Assembly (NCBI GenBank): GCA_964645125.1
Contig: CAZXZC010000024.1
Span: 1 to 13,273 of the forward strand
DNA length: 13,273 nt
From: JBDKGD01 sp964645125
GTDB taxonomy: Bacteria > Patescibacteriota > Minisyncoccia > UBA6257 > 2-01-FULL-56-20
Direction of reading: 5' to 3'
Part shown: piece after piece, positions 5,436-13,273 of the stretch
How positions within the stretch are numbered: the stretch's first letter is position 1
Layout: every line of letters begins with the position of its first letter
Made by a program: the position numbers and the translations under genes
The notes under the pieces: model-generated
What the model was told of the DNA's origin: nothing
Seen by the model: only the letters and a program-made list of their open reading frames with translations
Databases searched by the model: none

Positions 5436-7172
5436 CTACATCCTCTCCGGCGCTGCAATCCCCAACAATCCAAGTCCATGTGCCAACACATTCTTCACCG
5501 CAACCACAACCCCTAATCGATGCTCACTTAAAAGCTTATTCTCTTCATCAACCACCTGATTATTTGCATAATACGTATTAAAAAGCTGAGCCAACTCAAG
5601 CAGATACAAAGCAACTACATGCGGGTCTAATTGTGCGGCAGCCACCGAAACCACATGGCCATACTCAAGAACATGCCTCTCCACATCACTTACCTGTTCA
5701 ATTCCCGCTTGAATCACAGGTGCAATTCCGGCCTGCTCTGCTTTGCGCACAATCGCCGCACATCGCGCATGCGCATACTGCAAATACACTCCAGAGTCGC
5801 CATGAATCGAAAGGGATTTTTCAAAATCAAAAATAATATCCTGTCCTGGGTTTTGCTTCAAAATAGAGTACTTGATCGCTCCAATAGCAATTGGCGTCAG
5901 CTGATCATCAGTCAAAACATCCACCCCCTCTTTTGCCGCTTCCTGGCGAGCTTGCTTAATTTTCTCTACGACGTCTGAAATTAAGGACTGGGCAGTAATC
6001 ACGTCCCCCGTGCGTGACGACATCTTACCTGTTGGCAACCGCAACATCCCATGCGACACATGGCGAGTATGTGCTGCCACATTCGGAACTAATAATTCCA
6101 TCGCCTTCAAGAGTACCTTAAAATACTCATTAATTTCATTGCCCGTAATAACAATAGAAAGATCAGGTTTGTATACTTCGAACTTTTTCGTATTCAACCC
6201 TAATTCTTTTGCCTCATACGTTGGCAACCCCAAAGAATTAATAAACACGCGCGTATGCAAGCCATATTCCTCAGCTTTAAAAACCCTCGCGCCATCGCTT
6301 TCCACAAAAATTTCAGGATGATTCAACACCATCTGCTTTCCCTCACCCGCAACTTCACTTTCAAAAAAGTAATGATCAAATTTTGTACCAAGAAGTGTAT
6401 AAATAGTTTCAAAATATCCTAAACTCCATTCCCTGCCCATATCATACAACTCATTTATACCAAGCTCACTGCGCTCAAAGATTTTTTTATTCAGTAAATC
6501 GATTTCAGATTTTACCTGTGAATCTTTTTCATATGCAGCAGCCCCAGCCGCGTACGCCTTTCCTAAAAATGTAACCCGAGCTTCGAGCGATGCTTTTACA
6601 AGCGCCTCTTTTTGAGTTGGATCAACAGCAAACTGCTGCTGCATACCCCACACCGCCTTTGCCACATGAAGCCCCACATCGCCCTGATAGTTTGCCCGAA
6701 TTACGCGCGCCCCCACCGCACCGTACAACCGTGCCAACGACTCACCAATAGCGTTACTCATCAAATGCCCAATATGGAACAACTTAAATACATTCGGATC
6801 AGTATACTCAACCATCACAGTCTTGCCTGCCATGGTTTGATTTATGAAATAAGCAGGGTCATTGATTACGTGACTCAATTGAGCCTGTAAAAGAGCTTGT
6901 TTTATCCAAAAATTAATAAACCCCTGGGGACTTACTTCCGTTTTCTCTATAAAATCAGATGATTGGATATGAGCAATAATTTCAGCTGCCACATCAGATG
7001 GTTTCTTGCCAGCCCCTTTTGCCAAAACCAGCGCAATGTTAGTGGTAAAATCACCCTGATGAAAAAACGGCGGCTTGGTAACAGAAATTACCACTCCGTC
7101 AGGCAAAGAAAACCCCGCCGCTTCAATGGCTTTTGCAATCTGATTTCGCAATTGTAGCCTAATATCGATCAT
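5436..7172 (-). CDS. argS: Arginyl-tRNA synthetase
   Basis: Class I aminoacyl-tRNA synthetase, 578 aa, that charges tRNA-Arg with arginine using ATP in the cytoplasm. The N-terminal Add-1 domain that binds the tRNA D-loop spans about 1-100. The HIGH signature is exact (133-136, in KLFHIGHLMSN) and follows the family's VEYTDPN strand. The KMSK loop appears as KMSSRTGDV (383-391). GAIKYSILKQNPGQDIIFDFEKSLS (434-454) is typical of ArgRS. The C-terminal DALR anticodon-binding domain ends in the family's usual PERM. Length and motifs are complete. GGAGG lies 8 nt before ATG 7172. The same-strand Nudix gene is 117 nt upstream, so argS may be read through from it. No convincing promoter of its own was found. 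Confidence 0.97.
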   Translation of the reverse strand: MIDIRLQLRNQIAKAIEAAGFSLPDGVVISVTKPPFFHQGDFTTNIALVLAKGAGKKPSDVAAEIIAHIQSSDFIEKTEVSPQGFINFWIKQALLQAQLSHVINDPAYFINQTMAGKTVMVEYTDPNVFKLFHIGHLMSNAIGESLARLYGAVGARVIRANYQGDVGLHVAKAVWGMQQQFAVDPTQKEALVKASLEARVTFLGKAYAAGAAAYEKDSQVKSEIDLLNKKIFERSELGINELYDMGREWSLGYFETIYTLLGTKFDHYFFESEVAGEGKQMVLNHPEIFVESDGARVFKAEEYGLHTRVFINSLGLPTYEAKELGLNTKKFEVYKPDLSIVITGNEINEYFKVLLKAMELLVPNVAAHTRHVSHGMLRLPTGKMSSRTGDVITAQSLISDVVEKIKQARQEAAKEGVDVLTDDQLTPIAIGAIKYSILKQNPGQDIIFDFEKSLSIHGDSGVYLQYAHARCAAIVRKAEQAGIAPVIQAGIEQVSDVERHVLEYGHVVSVAAAQLDPHVVALYLLELAQLFNTYYANNQVVDEENKLLSEHRLGVVVAVKNVLAHGLGLLGIAAPERM

Positions 7173-7289
7173 ACAAAGTACCTCCAGTTTATATATTTAC
7201 CAGCCTTTTTTCAATCTACAAATACCACCGCTCCCATATGATATAAAAAGAAAAGTTCGACTGTACCCAGATTTTACCGAGAATAAAAT

Positions 7290-7745
7290 TTAAATTTCTT
7301 TCAAAAATGGCCTTTCATTCTCTAACCATTCAATAAGGCCATCTTTGAGTGTAGTGGGTAAAATCTTATAATCTTTCAAATTATTTTTAGCAATACTTAC
7401 AAATTCAATATGGTCTTCTTTTGTATTAACTTTTAATTCATTAGGAACATCAACTTCAAATATAATGTTTATTTCATGTTGTAAAACATCCTCCTCTAAT
7501 GGAAAAATATTTTCACACACACCAATAAAAGAATTGATTTTATAGTCACCATTCCCTATTTCTTCATGCAATTCTCTCAAAAGCGCTGTCCTTGCTGACT
7601 CTCCATCCTCAATGTGTCCACCGGGAAGAAAAAACCACTTAGCATCCTTTACTCGACATAATATAATTTCTTCTCCACGCACGAGAAAGCCGCGAGCAAC
7701 TGAATGAATATGCGATTTAGATCCTTGGAATGTCATCATGCTCAA
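7290..7745 (-). CDS. Nudix hydrolase (first of two)
   Basis: A 151-aa Nudix-fold protein. The Nudix box is complete: Gly43, Glu49, then RELHEE at 57-62 and Gly64. It supplies the Mg2+-binding Glu residues. FLPGGHIEDGES is the classic MutT-like entry. The family cleaves nucleoside diphosphates linked to another moiety, and the substrate here cannot be told. The start is probably TTG 7745, because AAGGGG (7759-7754) lies 8 nt before it. The in-frame ATGs at 7739 and 7736 have the same Shine-Dalgarno at 14 nt or more. The gap to the upstream Nudix gene is only 12 nt and the Shine-Dalgarno overlaps that gene's stop codon, so the two are likely translationally coupled. Confidence 0.88.
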   Translation of the reverse strand: MSMMTFQGSKSHIHSVARGFLVRGEEIILCRVKDAKWFFLPGGHIEDGESARTALLRELHEEIGNGDYKINSFIGVCENIFPLEEDVLQHEINIIFEVDVPNELKVNTKEDHIEFVSIAKNNLKDYKILPTTLKDGLIEWLENERPFLKEI

Positions 7746-7753
7746 CAGTCTAT

Positions 7754-7759
7754 CCCCTT
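7754..7759 (-). promoter_or_regulatory. Shine-Dalgarno overlapping the upstream stop codon
   Basis: AAGGGG overlaps the TAA (7760-7758) of the upstream Nudix gene and sits 8 nt before the TTG start at 7745. It favours the TTG over the downstream ATGs and points to coupled translation. Confidence 0.5.
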
Positions 7760-8174
7760 ACCCCGTTTTTTTCAACAAATATTGAATGCCCGGTTCAACG
7801 AACTGAATATAACTTTTCAAATTATCGTAGGTTAAAAATTGAGCAGCACCCTTTGCCAAAGAAACCCATTGAAAATTATCGCCTTCATACTCAGGTTTTA
7901 CCGCACCAGACAACGCAACCATCAAAAACATTTTTACCACAATAACTCCCTCTGTATCATTCTTGTATGTTAAATCCGGCAATTCAGCAACCACTTCAAG
8001 ATCAGTAAGTCCAGTTTCTTCTGTCACCTCACGAGTGGCAGCCCGTACATAATTCTCGCCATCTTCCACATGACCCTTCGGAAATGTCCAATCATTTTTA
8101 GATTTTCGGTATATCAAAAGCACTCGTTCCAAATGCTCTCTATCTAAAATAATCGCCCCAGCTTTGTACATCAT
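7758..8174 (-). CDS. Nudix hydrolase (second), Ap4A-hydrolase-like
   Basis: A 138-aa Nudix protein with a perfect box: Gly34, Glu40, REVTEETGL at 48-56. The stretch NDWTFPKGHVEDGE just before it is typical of diadenosine-polyphosphate (Ap4A-type) and related bacterial Nudix enzymes, so an Ap4A or NDP-linked substrate is likely but not proven. The gene follows the CYTH gene by 22 nt and precedes the other Nudix gene by 12 nt. ATG 8174 and ATG 8171 are both possible. Neither has a Shine-Dalgarno; the bases upstream are almost all A/T with TAGATT at 8187-8182. Start by A/T-rich initiation or from a short internal transcript is therefore possible. Confidence 0.9.
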   Translation of the reverse strand: MMYKAGAIILDREHLERVLLIYRKSKNDWTFPKGHVEDGENYVRAATREVTEETGLTDLEVVAELPDLTYKNDTEGVIVVKMFLMVALSGAVKPEYEGDNFQWVSLAKGAAQFLTYDNLKSYIQFVEPGIQYLLKKTG

Positions 8175-8196
8175 AAAAAATAATCTACAACTTTAA

Positions 8197-8812
8197 TTAT
8201 TTGTTTTTAATATAATTTTTGAAAATTTTTTTTAATTTTTCATAATCCTCAATTGTATCGTTAAATTGCCAATCAACCGTTTTAGTCAAATCTTCACAAA
8301 GCTCATTAAAATCGGCTTCCGATTGTAATAAATTTAATGTAAGTCGATCAGCTAGTTGCTGTAGTTGTTTATAATTTTCATCAAGATCTGATTTAGAAGA
8401 CATTTTTTCAAGCTCTACATATGCAATTTGACCGGCCAATACAAGTGAAACCATAATATTATCAGACAATTTATAATTTATTATTTCCCGCCCTCCCACT
8501 TTCATTGAAAAACCCAGTTGAGTAAATATTTTCACCATGCCCAAAAATTGTTCTTGGCTAATTTTTTGAGCCCTTTCCACTCTATTATGAGCTCCAAACG
8601 AGCCTGATTTTACAACAACCTCGCAATCACCATTCGTAACACGTATCCTTATATCGATTTTTTTTCTCTCCAATGACACCAAAACACATTACCGATAGTC
8701 GTTTTGTATAAGAATCTAGCGTTCCCATATTAGTAAGAACTTCCTTTAGTCTTTCTATATCTTGCACCGATAGTTTGGCTCTTAATTCAAGCTCTATTGT
8801 TTTTTCTTCCAT
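8197..8812 (-). pseudogene. CYTH-domain (triphosphatase / CyaB-like) gene, frameshifted at an A8 run
   Basis: Two overlapping frames together make one CYTH protein of about 204 aa. The first starts at ATG 8812 and carries the N-terminal signature IELELRAK (6-13, an ExExR/K pattern). It continues to GEKK and then goes out of frame. The second carries IDIRIRV, EVVVKSG and, further on, AYVELEKM, the remaining charged strands of the tunnel fold. The join falls at a run of eight A's on the coding strand (8665-8658). Deleting one A gives an unbroken protein. CYTH enzymes hydrolyse inorganic or thiamine triphosphate or, more rarely, make cAMP. The rest of the frame is undamaged, so a sequencing or assembly indel, or polymerase slippage on A8, is as likely as true inactivation. 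It heads an apparent operon with two Nudix genes. Confidence 0.75.
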
Positions 8813-8830
8813 AAATTACCTATTTTAGGG

Positions 8831-8859
8831 AGTATACGAGCATTACATAATGTCCGCAA
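8831..8859 (-). promoter_or_regulatory. Putative promoter of the CYTH-Nudix-Nudix operon
   Basis: TATACT (8836-8831) is preceded at 17 bp by TTGCGG (8859-8854). The -10 is good and the -35 is weak. Transcription would start near 8825, leaving a short leader with AGGT before ATG 8812. It faces away from the ITPase-like gene on the other strand. Confidence 0.5.
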
Positions 8860-8938
8860 ACTCACCTTTTTTAATACATAAGTCAATGTTAAGTTTTTGC
8901 CAAAATACTAATGAAGTTTTATCGTTAATATACATAAA

Positions 8939-9517
8939 ATGAACATTTACTTGGTAACAAAAAATCAAGGCAAGGCAATGGCAGCTCAATCTGCATTTCA
9001 AAATACGAATATCAATATTCTTCCGGTAGATCGTGATTATCCAGAAATACAAGCAGATACTAGCCTGGAGATTGCGTGTCATACAGCCCTTCAAGCAGCT
9101 AAAGATTACAATACCCCAGCAATACGCGAGGATCATTCATTGTTTATAAATGCACTCAATATCCCCGGTCCATATATGAATTTTTTCGACAAACGCATTT
9201 CAGCAGAAAACCTTTTGAAAATCCTAGCATGCTTCAAGGACAGAACCGGCTATTTTGAAGTAGCAACTGCGTATGCTGAGCCAAACGGTACTATTGAAAA
9301 ATTCGTATTCCGCGTTCCAATTTTCTTTTCAGAAAAAGAAACCGGAACGCTTCAAGGTGGTTGGAATCGAATCATAATACTTGAAAACGAAACGCGGACG
9401 CTTGCAGAATACCCTGAAGAAGAGCGAAAGAATATATGGAACAAAAACTATCTTGCGATTGCAAAAAAGTTTTCTGAAACTCCCTATTTCACCCCCGGCA
9501 CCCATACACAAAACTGA
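8939..9517 (+). CDS. Ham1/ITPase-like NTP pyrophosphatase, divergent active site
   Basis: A 192-aa protein of the Maf/Ham1 fold, whose members remove dITP, XTP or other odd nucleotides. VTKNQGK (6-12) matches the TxNxxK phosphate loop. EIQAD, then PAIREDHSLFINALNIPGPY (60-79), match the 'vvEDsGLfvdALngfPGpy' block with the catalytic Glu-Asp (64-65), and the FKDRTGYFEVATAYA strand follows. The base-recognition half is altered: the usual GFGYDPIF is GGWNRIIIL (140-148), and the SHR of the last helix is replaced by NKN (168-170). Substrate choice may therefore differ, or activity may be lost. There is no Shine-Dalgarno. TTGCCA (8897-8902) and TATCGT (8920-8925) would give a start only a few bases before the ATG. 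The 3' end overlaps the convergent kinase gene by 34 bp. Confidence 0.82.
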   Translation: MNIYLVTKNQGKAMAAQSAFQNTNINILPVDRDYPEIQADTSLEIACHTALQAAKDYNTPAIREDHSLFINALNIPGPYMNFFDKRISAENLLKILACFKDRTGYFEVATAYAEPNGTIEKFVFRVPIFFSEKETGTLQGGWNRIIILENETRTLAEYPEEERKNIWNKNYLAIAKKFSETPYFTPGTHTQN

Positions 9518-11258
9518 CTACCCTTGCCTTCCCCTTGCGATTTTGCCCAAATGCGCCCTCCGTGGGCCTCGATAATTTTACGAGCAATATACAAGCCCAA
9601 TCCCGTGCCACGAATTTGCTGCTTCACACGCACATCACGAATAAACTCTTCAAATAACTGCGGAAGCAAGCTCGCCGGCATTCCCAACCCCGAATCCGTC
9701 ACGCAAAACTCATACCCATTTTCTTTTTGCTCTAAACTCACCTTCACAAATCCAGTTGGCGTGTACTTAATCGCATTATCAATTAAGTTTTGAAACACTT
9801 GTTTCAACTTCTGCGCATCAGCATTCGTAAACGCCTGCGACAAAGCAGGGGCAAAAGAAAGTTCAAGCTTCTTCTCAAACGCCGTCACTTTGAGCTGCTC
9901 AACAATACCGGTAATAAGAGGCACAACGTCCGTTTTCACAAATTGATACTCCATCTTACCTTCTTCAACTTTACGAAGATCAAGCAAACTGTTAATAAGC
10001 TCTACCAAGTCATTGGCTGATGTTTTCATCTTCCCAATCACATCCGCAACCTTTGGGTCTATCGGACCATATAACCCTTCAAGAAGTATTGATGCAAACC
10101 CCTTAATAGCCGCGAGTGGTGATTTGANNNNNNNNNNNNNNNNNNNNNNNNNNNNNNNNNNNNNNNNNNNNNNNNNNNNNNNNNNNNNNNNNNNNNNNNN
10201 NNNNNNNNNNNNNNNNNNNNNNNNNNNAACCCTTCAAGAAGTATTGATGCAAACCCCTTAATAGCCGCGAGTGGTGATTTGATCTGGTGCGAAGCCAACG
10301 ACAACAACTGCGTCTTAAACTGACTCAAATTCTGCAACTCACCATTGGCTGCAGCCAATTTCTGACTCAACTCCTGCAACTCCTCTCTTTGTTGCACCTC
10401 ACGCCGAACGCTGCGAATAAGCAAAATGCCAAAAGACAAAACGAGCAAAAAAGTTCCGGAGCGAAGCGTAATAACCCATACATCTCGAGAAACAATAACT
10501 TCAAACAAAGTAACAACGGACAAAATAAAAGTTAAAATCTCCGTAGCAATAACTTTAACGTTCAATAATTTGTGACGAAAGATTGCGTAAAAAGTAAATA
10601 TAATAAACGGAAAAATAAATACGGCTCCAAGAGGGATAAAAGTCACATTAAGAAAAATTCCAGGAAGAATAAGATTGAATACAATCAAAAGAACGAAGGT
10701 AATAGTAGCTCCTCCCAGTACAAAAGCATATTGCTTTCTTTCTGTTCCCTGTGAATGAATGAGTTTCTTGAGCATCAAATAAATACCCCCGACAATAAGA
10801 CTTACCACCACACCGACAAACAAGTAAATCCCATTACCCACAACTGTTTTGGAAACACTCCCAGAAGATGAAAGCTCCGCAATTGCTGGAAAAACTAAAG
10901 GAGTTAAGTTAACAAGAGTTGTTAAAACAACAAAAGGAATAACGAAAAATTTATAGGTACGAGAAAATTGAATATGTTCCTTTGGAAACACATAGCAAAG
11001 CTGAAAAAAAGAAAAAACATGAAGAACAGCCAAGGATATCTGAACTCTCAATAACCAAAGTACTGCATTTTGAGACTCAACCTGATACGCAAGATAGTTA
11101 ATAACACCCCATACAATAGTTATTATTGAAAAAAACAAAAAAGCCTTATTAGTAATACTCTTTTTGTCATTAAGAAAAATAACAAAGCCTAAAATACCGA
11201 TAGCGGCTACCGTAATTCCAACAGATAATAAATCAAGATTAATAAAAGCGTGAGGCAT
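9484..11258 (-). CDS. Orphan 7TM-type sensor histidine kinase (split by an assembly gap)
   Basis: A membrane histidine kinase that passes phosphate to a response regulator not present in this window. Numbered from the in-frame TTG at 11276 and with the gap artefact removed, it is 545 aa. Residues ~15-290 hold seven or more hydrophobic helices, like the His_kinase_N_7TM sensor. A short coiled coil (290-322) follows, then the H-box SLASHQIKSPLAAIKG with the phospho-acceptor His330. The ATPase domain has its N-box QNLIDNAIKYT near 444-454, DSGLGM near 476 and GTGLGL near 505. The start is uncertain: ATG 11258 has GGAG only 2 nt away, TTG 11270 and TTG 11276 are alternatives, and two TATACT boxes (11292-11287 and 11281-11276) lie just upstream without good -35 boxes. 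The N-run is treated as artefact, so the gene is called intact. Confidence 0.9.
10073..10282. repeat. Identical 55-bp flanks of an N-gap (unmerged contig overlap)
   Basis: The 55 bases at 10073-10127 are repeated exactly at 10228-10282, on the two sides of the gap. This is what a scaffolder leaves when two contigs overlap but are not joined. Removing one copy plus the Ns takes out 155 bases. The kinase frame then closes with a length divisible by three and reads GFASILLEGLYGPIDP without interruption. It is not a biological repeat. Confidence 0.9.
10128..10227. other. Assembly gap, 100 Ns
   Basis: Exactly one hundred undetermined bases, the default size of a scaffold gap with unknown length. 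It contains no real sequence and most likely stands for zero missing bases. Confidence 0.95.
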
Positions 11259-11309
11259 GTCTCCGTTCAAGAACAAGTATACCTTTAGTATAGCACGGTC
11301 GCAGTCCTC

Positions 11310-12263
11310 TTAGCTTTTGTATTCTTTTAAATACGTCCCGACTGGAAAAATTTTTAAACTCCAACCAACGCGCGATTGTTGTCGCAACTCCTGCTTTGTA
11401 AAATATCGAAAATCAGAAAAAATAGTACCGTTAAAATAGGCTGGATACTTCCACGCAGTAAGGGTATGAGGGATTAAAATATGAGGCCAACTCTTATATC
11501 CATCGTATTCAATACCGAAACGAGTAAGCTGTTCGATAACAGAGTCAATATTTTCTTTTTGCTGCGCGGTAAGATGATGCTTGAATAATGTATGATACAT
11601 GACATCAAAAGCACCTGGTTTAAAATGATTGGGTAATGCAAAGATATCATTTTTTGCAAGGATCACCACGTGGCGCTTTTTTTCTTGAGCAAGTATCCCC
11701 ACCAGCTTCTCTGAATCCAAACTGGCAACTTCGTGTATTACGATATCAGATTCCACATTTCTTAAGTTATCCTTAGCAATTTCATGAACTGTTGCAGATA
11801 TATCAAAACCTATAAACACCACCTGCCCAGAATGCTTTTTGGCATGAAGTCTTTTTAGAATTTGCCGCTCAACCTCCATTCCACCGCAACCCAAATTTGC
11901 AGTAACAAAAGGGTCGCTGCCCTTCTGCAATATTGCATCAACAACTCTATCAACTAAAGGGGTAATTAAACCAGGAAAATCACGACTTTCCACCTCCATA
12001 AGTTTCAAATGCATTTCCCTATCCCAGCGAGGAAATGGCAAATCTGTTAATTCCAAAAGCCTTGCTCGATCCAAAGTTCGAGCCCGACCAAACAACCAAA
12101 AAAGATATTTCGGCCAAGATTGTATTGCATGAAAAAAATGAATTAATTCATCAACAGCATACTGATTTAAAAAACCATTCGTCTTCATAGATTCCAAATC
12201 AGCCAAAATATGAGCAAGAACAGTTTTTCTATCAGCAGCTAGCAACGAATTTTGAGTATTCAT
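11310..12263 (-). CDS. Class I SAM-dependent methyltransferase, substrate unknown
   Basis: A 317-aa soluble protein. The Rossmann-fold SAM site is clear: motif I VTANLGCGG at 120-128 and an acidic loop FIGFDIS at 150-156 (Asp154). A later strand AFDVMYHTLFKHHL (218-231) sits in the place of the family's post-motif segment. A helical N-terminal part (1-110) precedes the methyltransferase core and a Trp/Tyr-rich C-terminal part (258-310) follows it; both probably shape the substrate pocket. I do not recognise the subfamily. ATG 12263 begins 9 nt after the stop of the upstream nitroreductase, whose final bases GGAAG may serve as a distant Shine-Dalgarno. The two are likely one operon, and the kinase gene follows after 51 nt. 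Confidence 0.82.
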   Translation of the reverse strand: MNTQNSLLAADRKTVLAHILADLESMKTNGFLNQYAVDELIHFFHAIQSWPKYLFWLFGRARTLDRARLLELTDLPFPRWDREMHLKLMEVESRDFPGLITPLVDRVVDAILQKGSDPFVTANLGCGGMEVERQILKRLHAKKHSGQVVFIGFDISATVHEIAKDNLRNVESDIVIHEVASLDSEKLVGILAQEKKRHVVILAKNDIFALPNHFKPGAFDVMYHTLFKHHLTAQQKENIDSVIEQLTRFGIEYDGYKSWPHILIPHTLTAWKYPAYFNGTIFSDFRYFTKQELRQQSRVGWSLKIFPVGTYLKEYKS

Positions 12264-12272
12264 GGGTATATA

Positions 12273-13273
12273 TTACTTCCAAAAAACATCCGCAGGCAAT
12301 CGAACAGACTTGGCGCTTGGCGCACCAGAAACACCAACACGAAACATCATGATCAATCGCTCGTTTTCTATTCCAAATTCTTTTCTTATCATTTCGTATG
12401 CTTTTGCAATTTCTTTTTGCTCTTTTTCGGAAAAAATTGCTTCATTTCCCTCTCGCAGATTATTCATAAAAAATAAAATGCCGGTCAATGGCTGTACAGA
12501 AAGACCGAGAGATGCTGCGGTTAGCCATGCCAACTGAGTTTGCATTCCTGCTTTCACATAATCTACCGGAGCGACTCCCTTACTCACCACCAGTCCGAAT
12601 GCCGCCGATGATTCGTATACTTTTGCATTTTCTTTTGCGATAAAGGTGTTTATTCCCAATATACGATTGAAGATATTCATCACCGGCCAATATTTCCAAA
12701 TTCTAAACAATAGCGCGGCTGGTGGGGGCACTTCGAGTGTTTTCAAATAAAAACCGATTCGTTTTTTGAGCTCTTCCTTGTAGCTCCAATTGATGTGCGA
12801 AAAGAAAAATGAGTGAAGGAGTGGATGAGAAAAGAGAATTTTTTCAGTGGTGCTCGCGGCTTTCGCACACTCGCCAATCACTGCTTTCGATGTAGATACA
12901 ATAAACCTTTGTCCCTCTACACTATTGTTTGAAATATTTTTGAGAATAGTCTCCTGCTCCGATGATAATCCATCTTTTTTGTACGGTTTACGATTCGTAA
13001 CGCGCACGGGGATACTTGCGTATAATGGATCGGCTTTTATCTCGCCATCTTCTACCAACTCTATATCAGCAACAATCATTTCATTACCCTCAACTGGAAA
13101 TAGATGGATATCCACGCGAAGTCCAGTGTGACTTGCCGCAATCTTTATATTCTCCAATAAAGCTCCGTGCGCCACAAAGGAGCCAAACTGTTTGAAGTTA
13201 TACGGTGACTGATCACGTTCAGGTAGATTAAAGACCCGAACACGAGTCCCTTCTACTTCAAACCGCCATGGCT
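12273..13273 (-). CDS. Nitroreductase-family protein, 5' end outside the window
   Basis: At least 332 codons, still open at the right edge. The first visible residues PWRFEVEGTRVRVF match the 'NxQPWrF' FMN-contact region, so only a short N-terminal piece is missing. GALLENIKIAASHTGL (about 107 residues before RVTNRKPY) is the usual helix after it. RVTNRKPYKKDGLS resembles the family's R-S-x-R-x-Y segment. AGMQTQLAWLTAASLGLSVQPLTG near the end is the classic second FMN-side helix. The length (over 330 aa) fits the long Acg-like branch rather than the 200-aa NfsB type. A GTG in frame at 13175 is internal and not the start. It is probably a flavin-dependent oxidoreductase; the substrate cannot be inferred. 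Confidence 0.8.
   Translation of the reverse strand, partial: PWRFEVEGTRVRVFNLPERDQSPYNFKQFGSFVAHGALLENIKIAASHTGLRVDIHLFPVEGNEMIVADIELVEDGEIKADPLYASIPVRVTNRKPYKKDGLSSEQETILKNISNNSVEGQRFIVSTSKAVIGECAKAASTTEKILFSHPLLHSFFFSHINWSYKEELKKRIGFYLKTLEVPPPAALLFRIWKYWPVMNIFNRILGINTFIAKENAKVYESSAAFGLVVSKGVAPVDYVKAGMQTQLAWLTAASLGLSVQPLTGILFFMNNLREGNEAIFSEKEQKEIAKAYEMIRKEFGIENERLIMMFRVGVSGAPSAKSVRLPADVFWK

Noticed and set aside
7188..7214. Possible argS promoter TTGAAA / TATAAA
   Set aside because: The spacing is only 15 bp and the transcript would start inside the Shine-Dalgarno, so it is not convincing.
10013..10261. Plus-strand open frame running through the N-gap
   Set aside because: It depends on undetermined bases and is antisense to the histidine kinase.
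1..13273. tRNA genes, transposases, integrases or prophage genes
   Set aside because: No cloverleaf with a GTTCRA-type T-loop and no recognisable recombinase or phage protein was seen on either strand.

Overview
The window looks like part of a genome from the Candidate Phyla Radiation (Patescibacteria). It is AT-rich and gene-dense, with short intergenic gaps. It pairs a divergent 16S rRNA 5' end with a short zinc-type ribosomal protein L31, a compact ArgRS, a 7TM-type orphan histidine kinase and several small nucleotide hydrolases. Placement at phylum level is inference from gene style, because only about 32 bases of the 16S lie inside the window. UGA appears to be used as a stop (for example at 9515-9517), so nothing suggests the UGA=Gly code.

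Left end (1-850): the 5' end of a 16S rRNA gene runs leftward off the edge behind a strong sigma70-type promoter and a structured leader of about 180 nt. A promoter facing right drives rpmE (bL31) with almost no 5' leader. Between and after these lie copies of a dispersed AGGGTWTAGCC-type intergenic repeat.

Middle left (850-5435): four minus-strand genes of unknown or poorly known role. The first is an acidic hypothetical protein. The other three are a LysM/coiled-coil/single-TM protein, a stand-alone vWA-like protein of the SAV_2336 N-terminal type, and a short protein homologous to only the C-terminal part of that vWA protein. Each of these three has its own promoter, and the three promoters share an identical 23-bp block spanning the -35 box. 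Rho-independent terminators separate the units. This looks like a small co-regulated set and is the most unusual part of the window.

Middle right (5436-9517): argS, two Nudix hydrolases and a CYTH-domain triphosphatase-like gene (frameshifted at an A8 run) lie on the minus strand. A divergent Ham1/ITPase-like protein is transcribed the other way. Apart from argS this is a cluster of phosphohydrolases likely to act on nucleotides or related phosphate compounds.

Right end (9484-13273): a nitroreductase-family gene (5' end outside the window), a class I SAM-dependent methyltransferase and an orphan 7TM histidine kinase lie in series on the minus strand. The kinase gene is interrupted by 100 Ns, but the 55 bases on either side are identical. 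Removing one copy plus the Ns restores a single frame of 545 codons (539 from the preferred ATG), so the gap is almost certainly an unmerged contig overlap.
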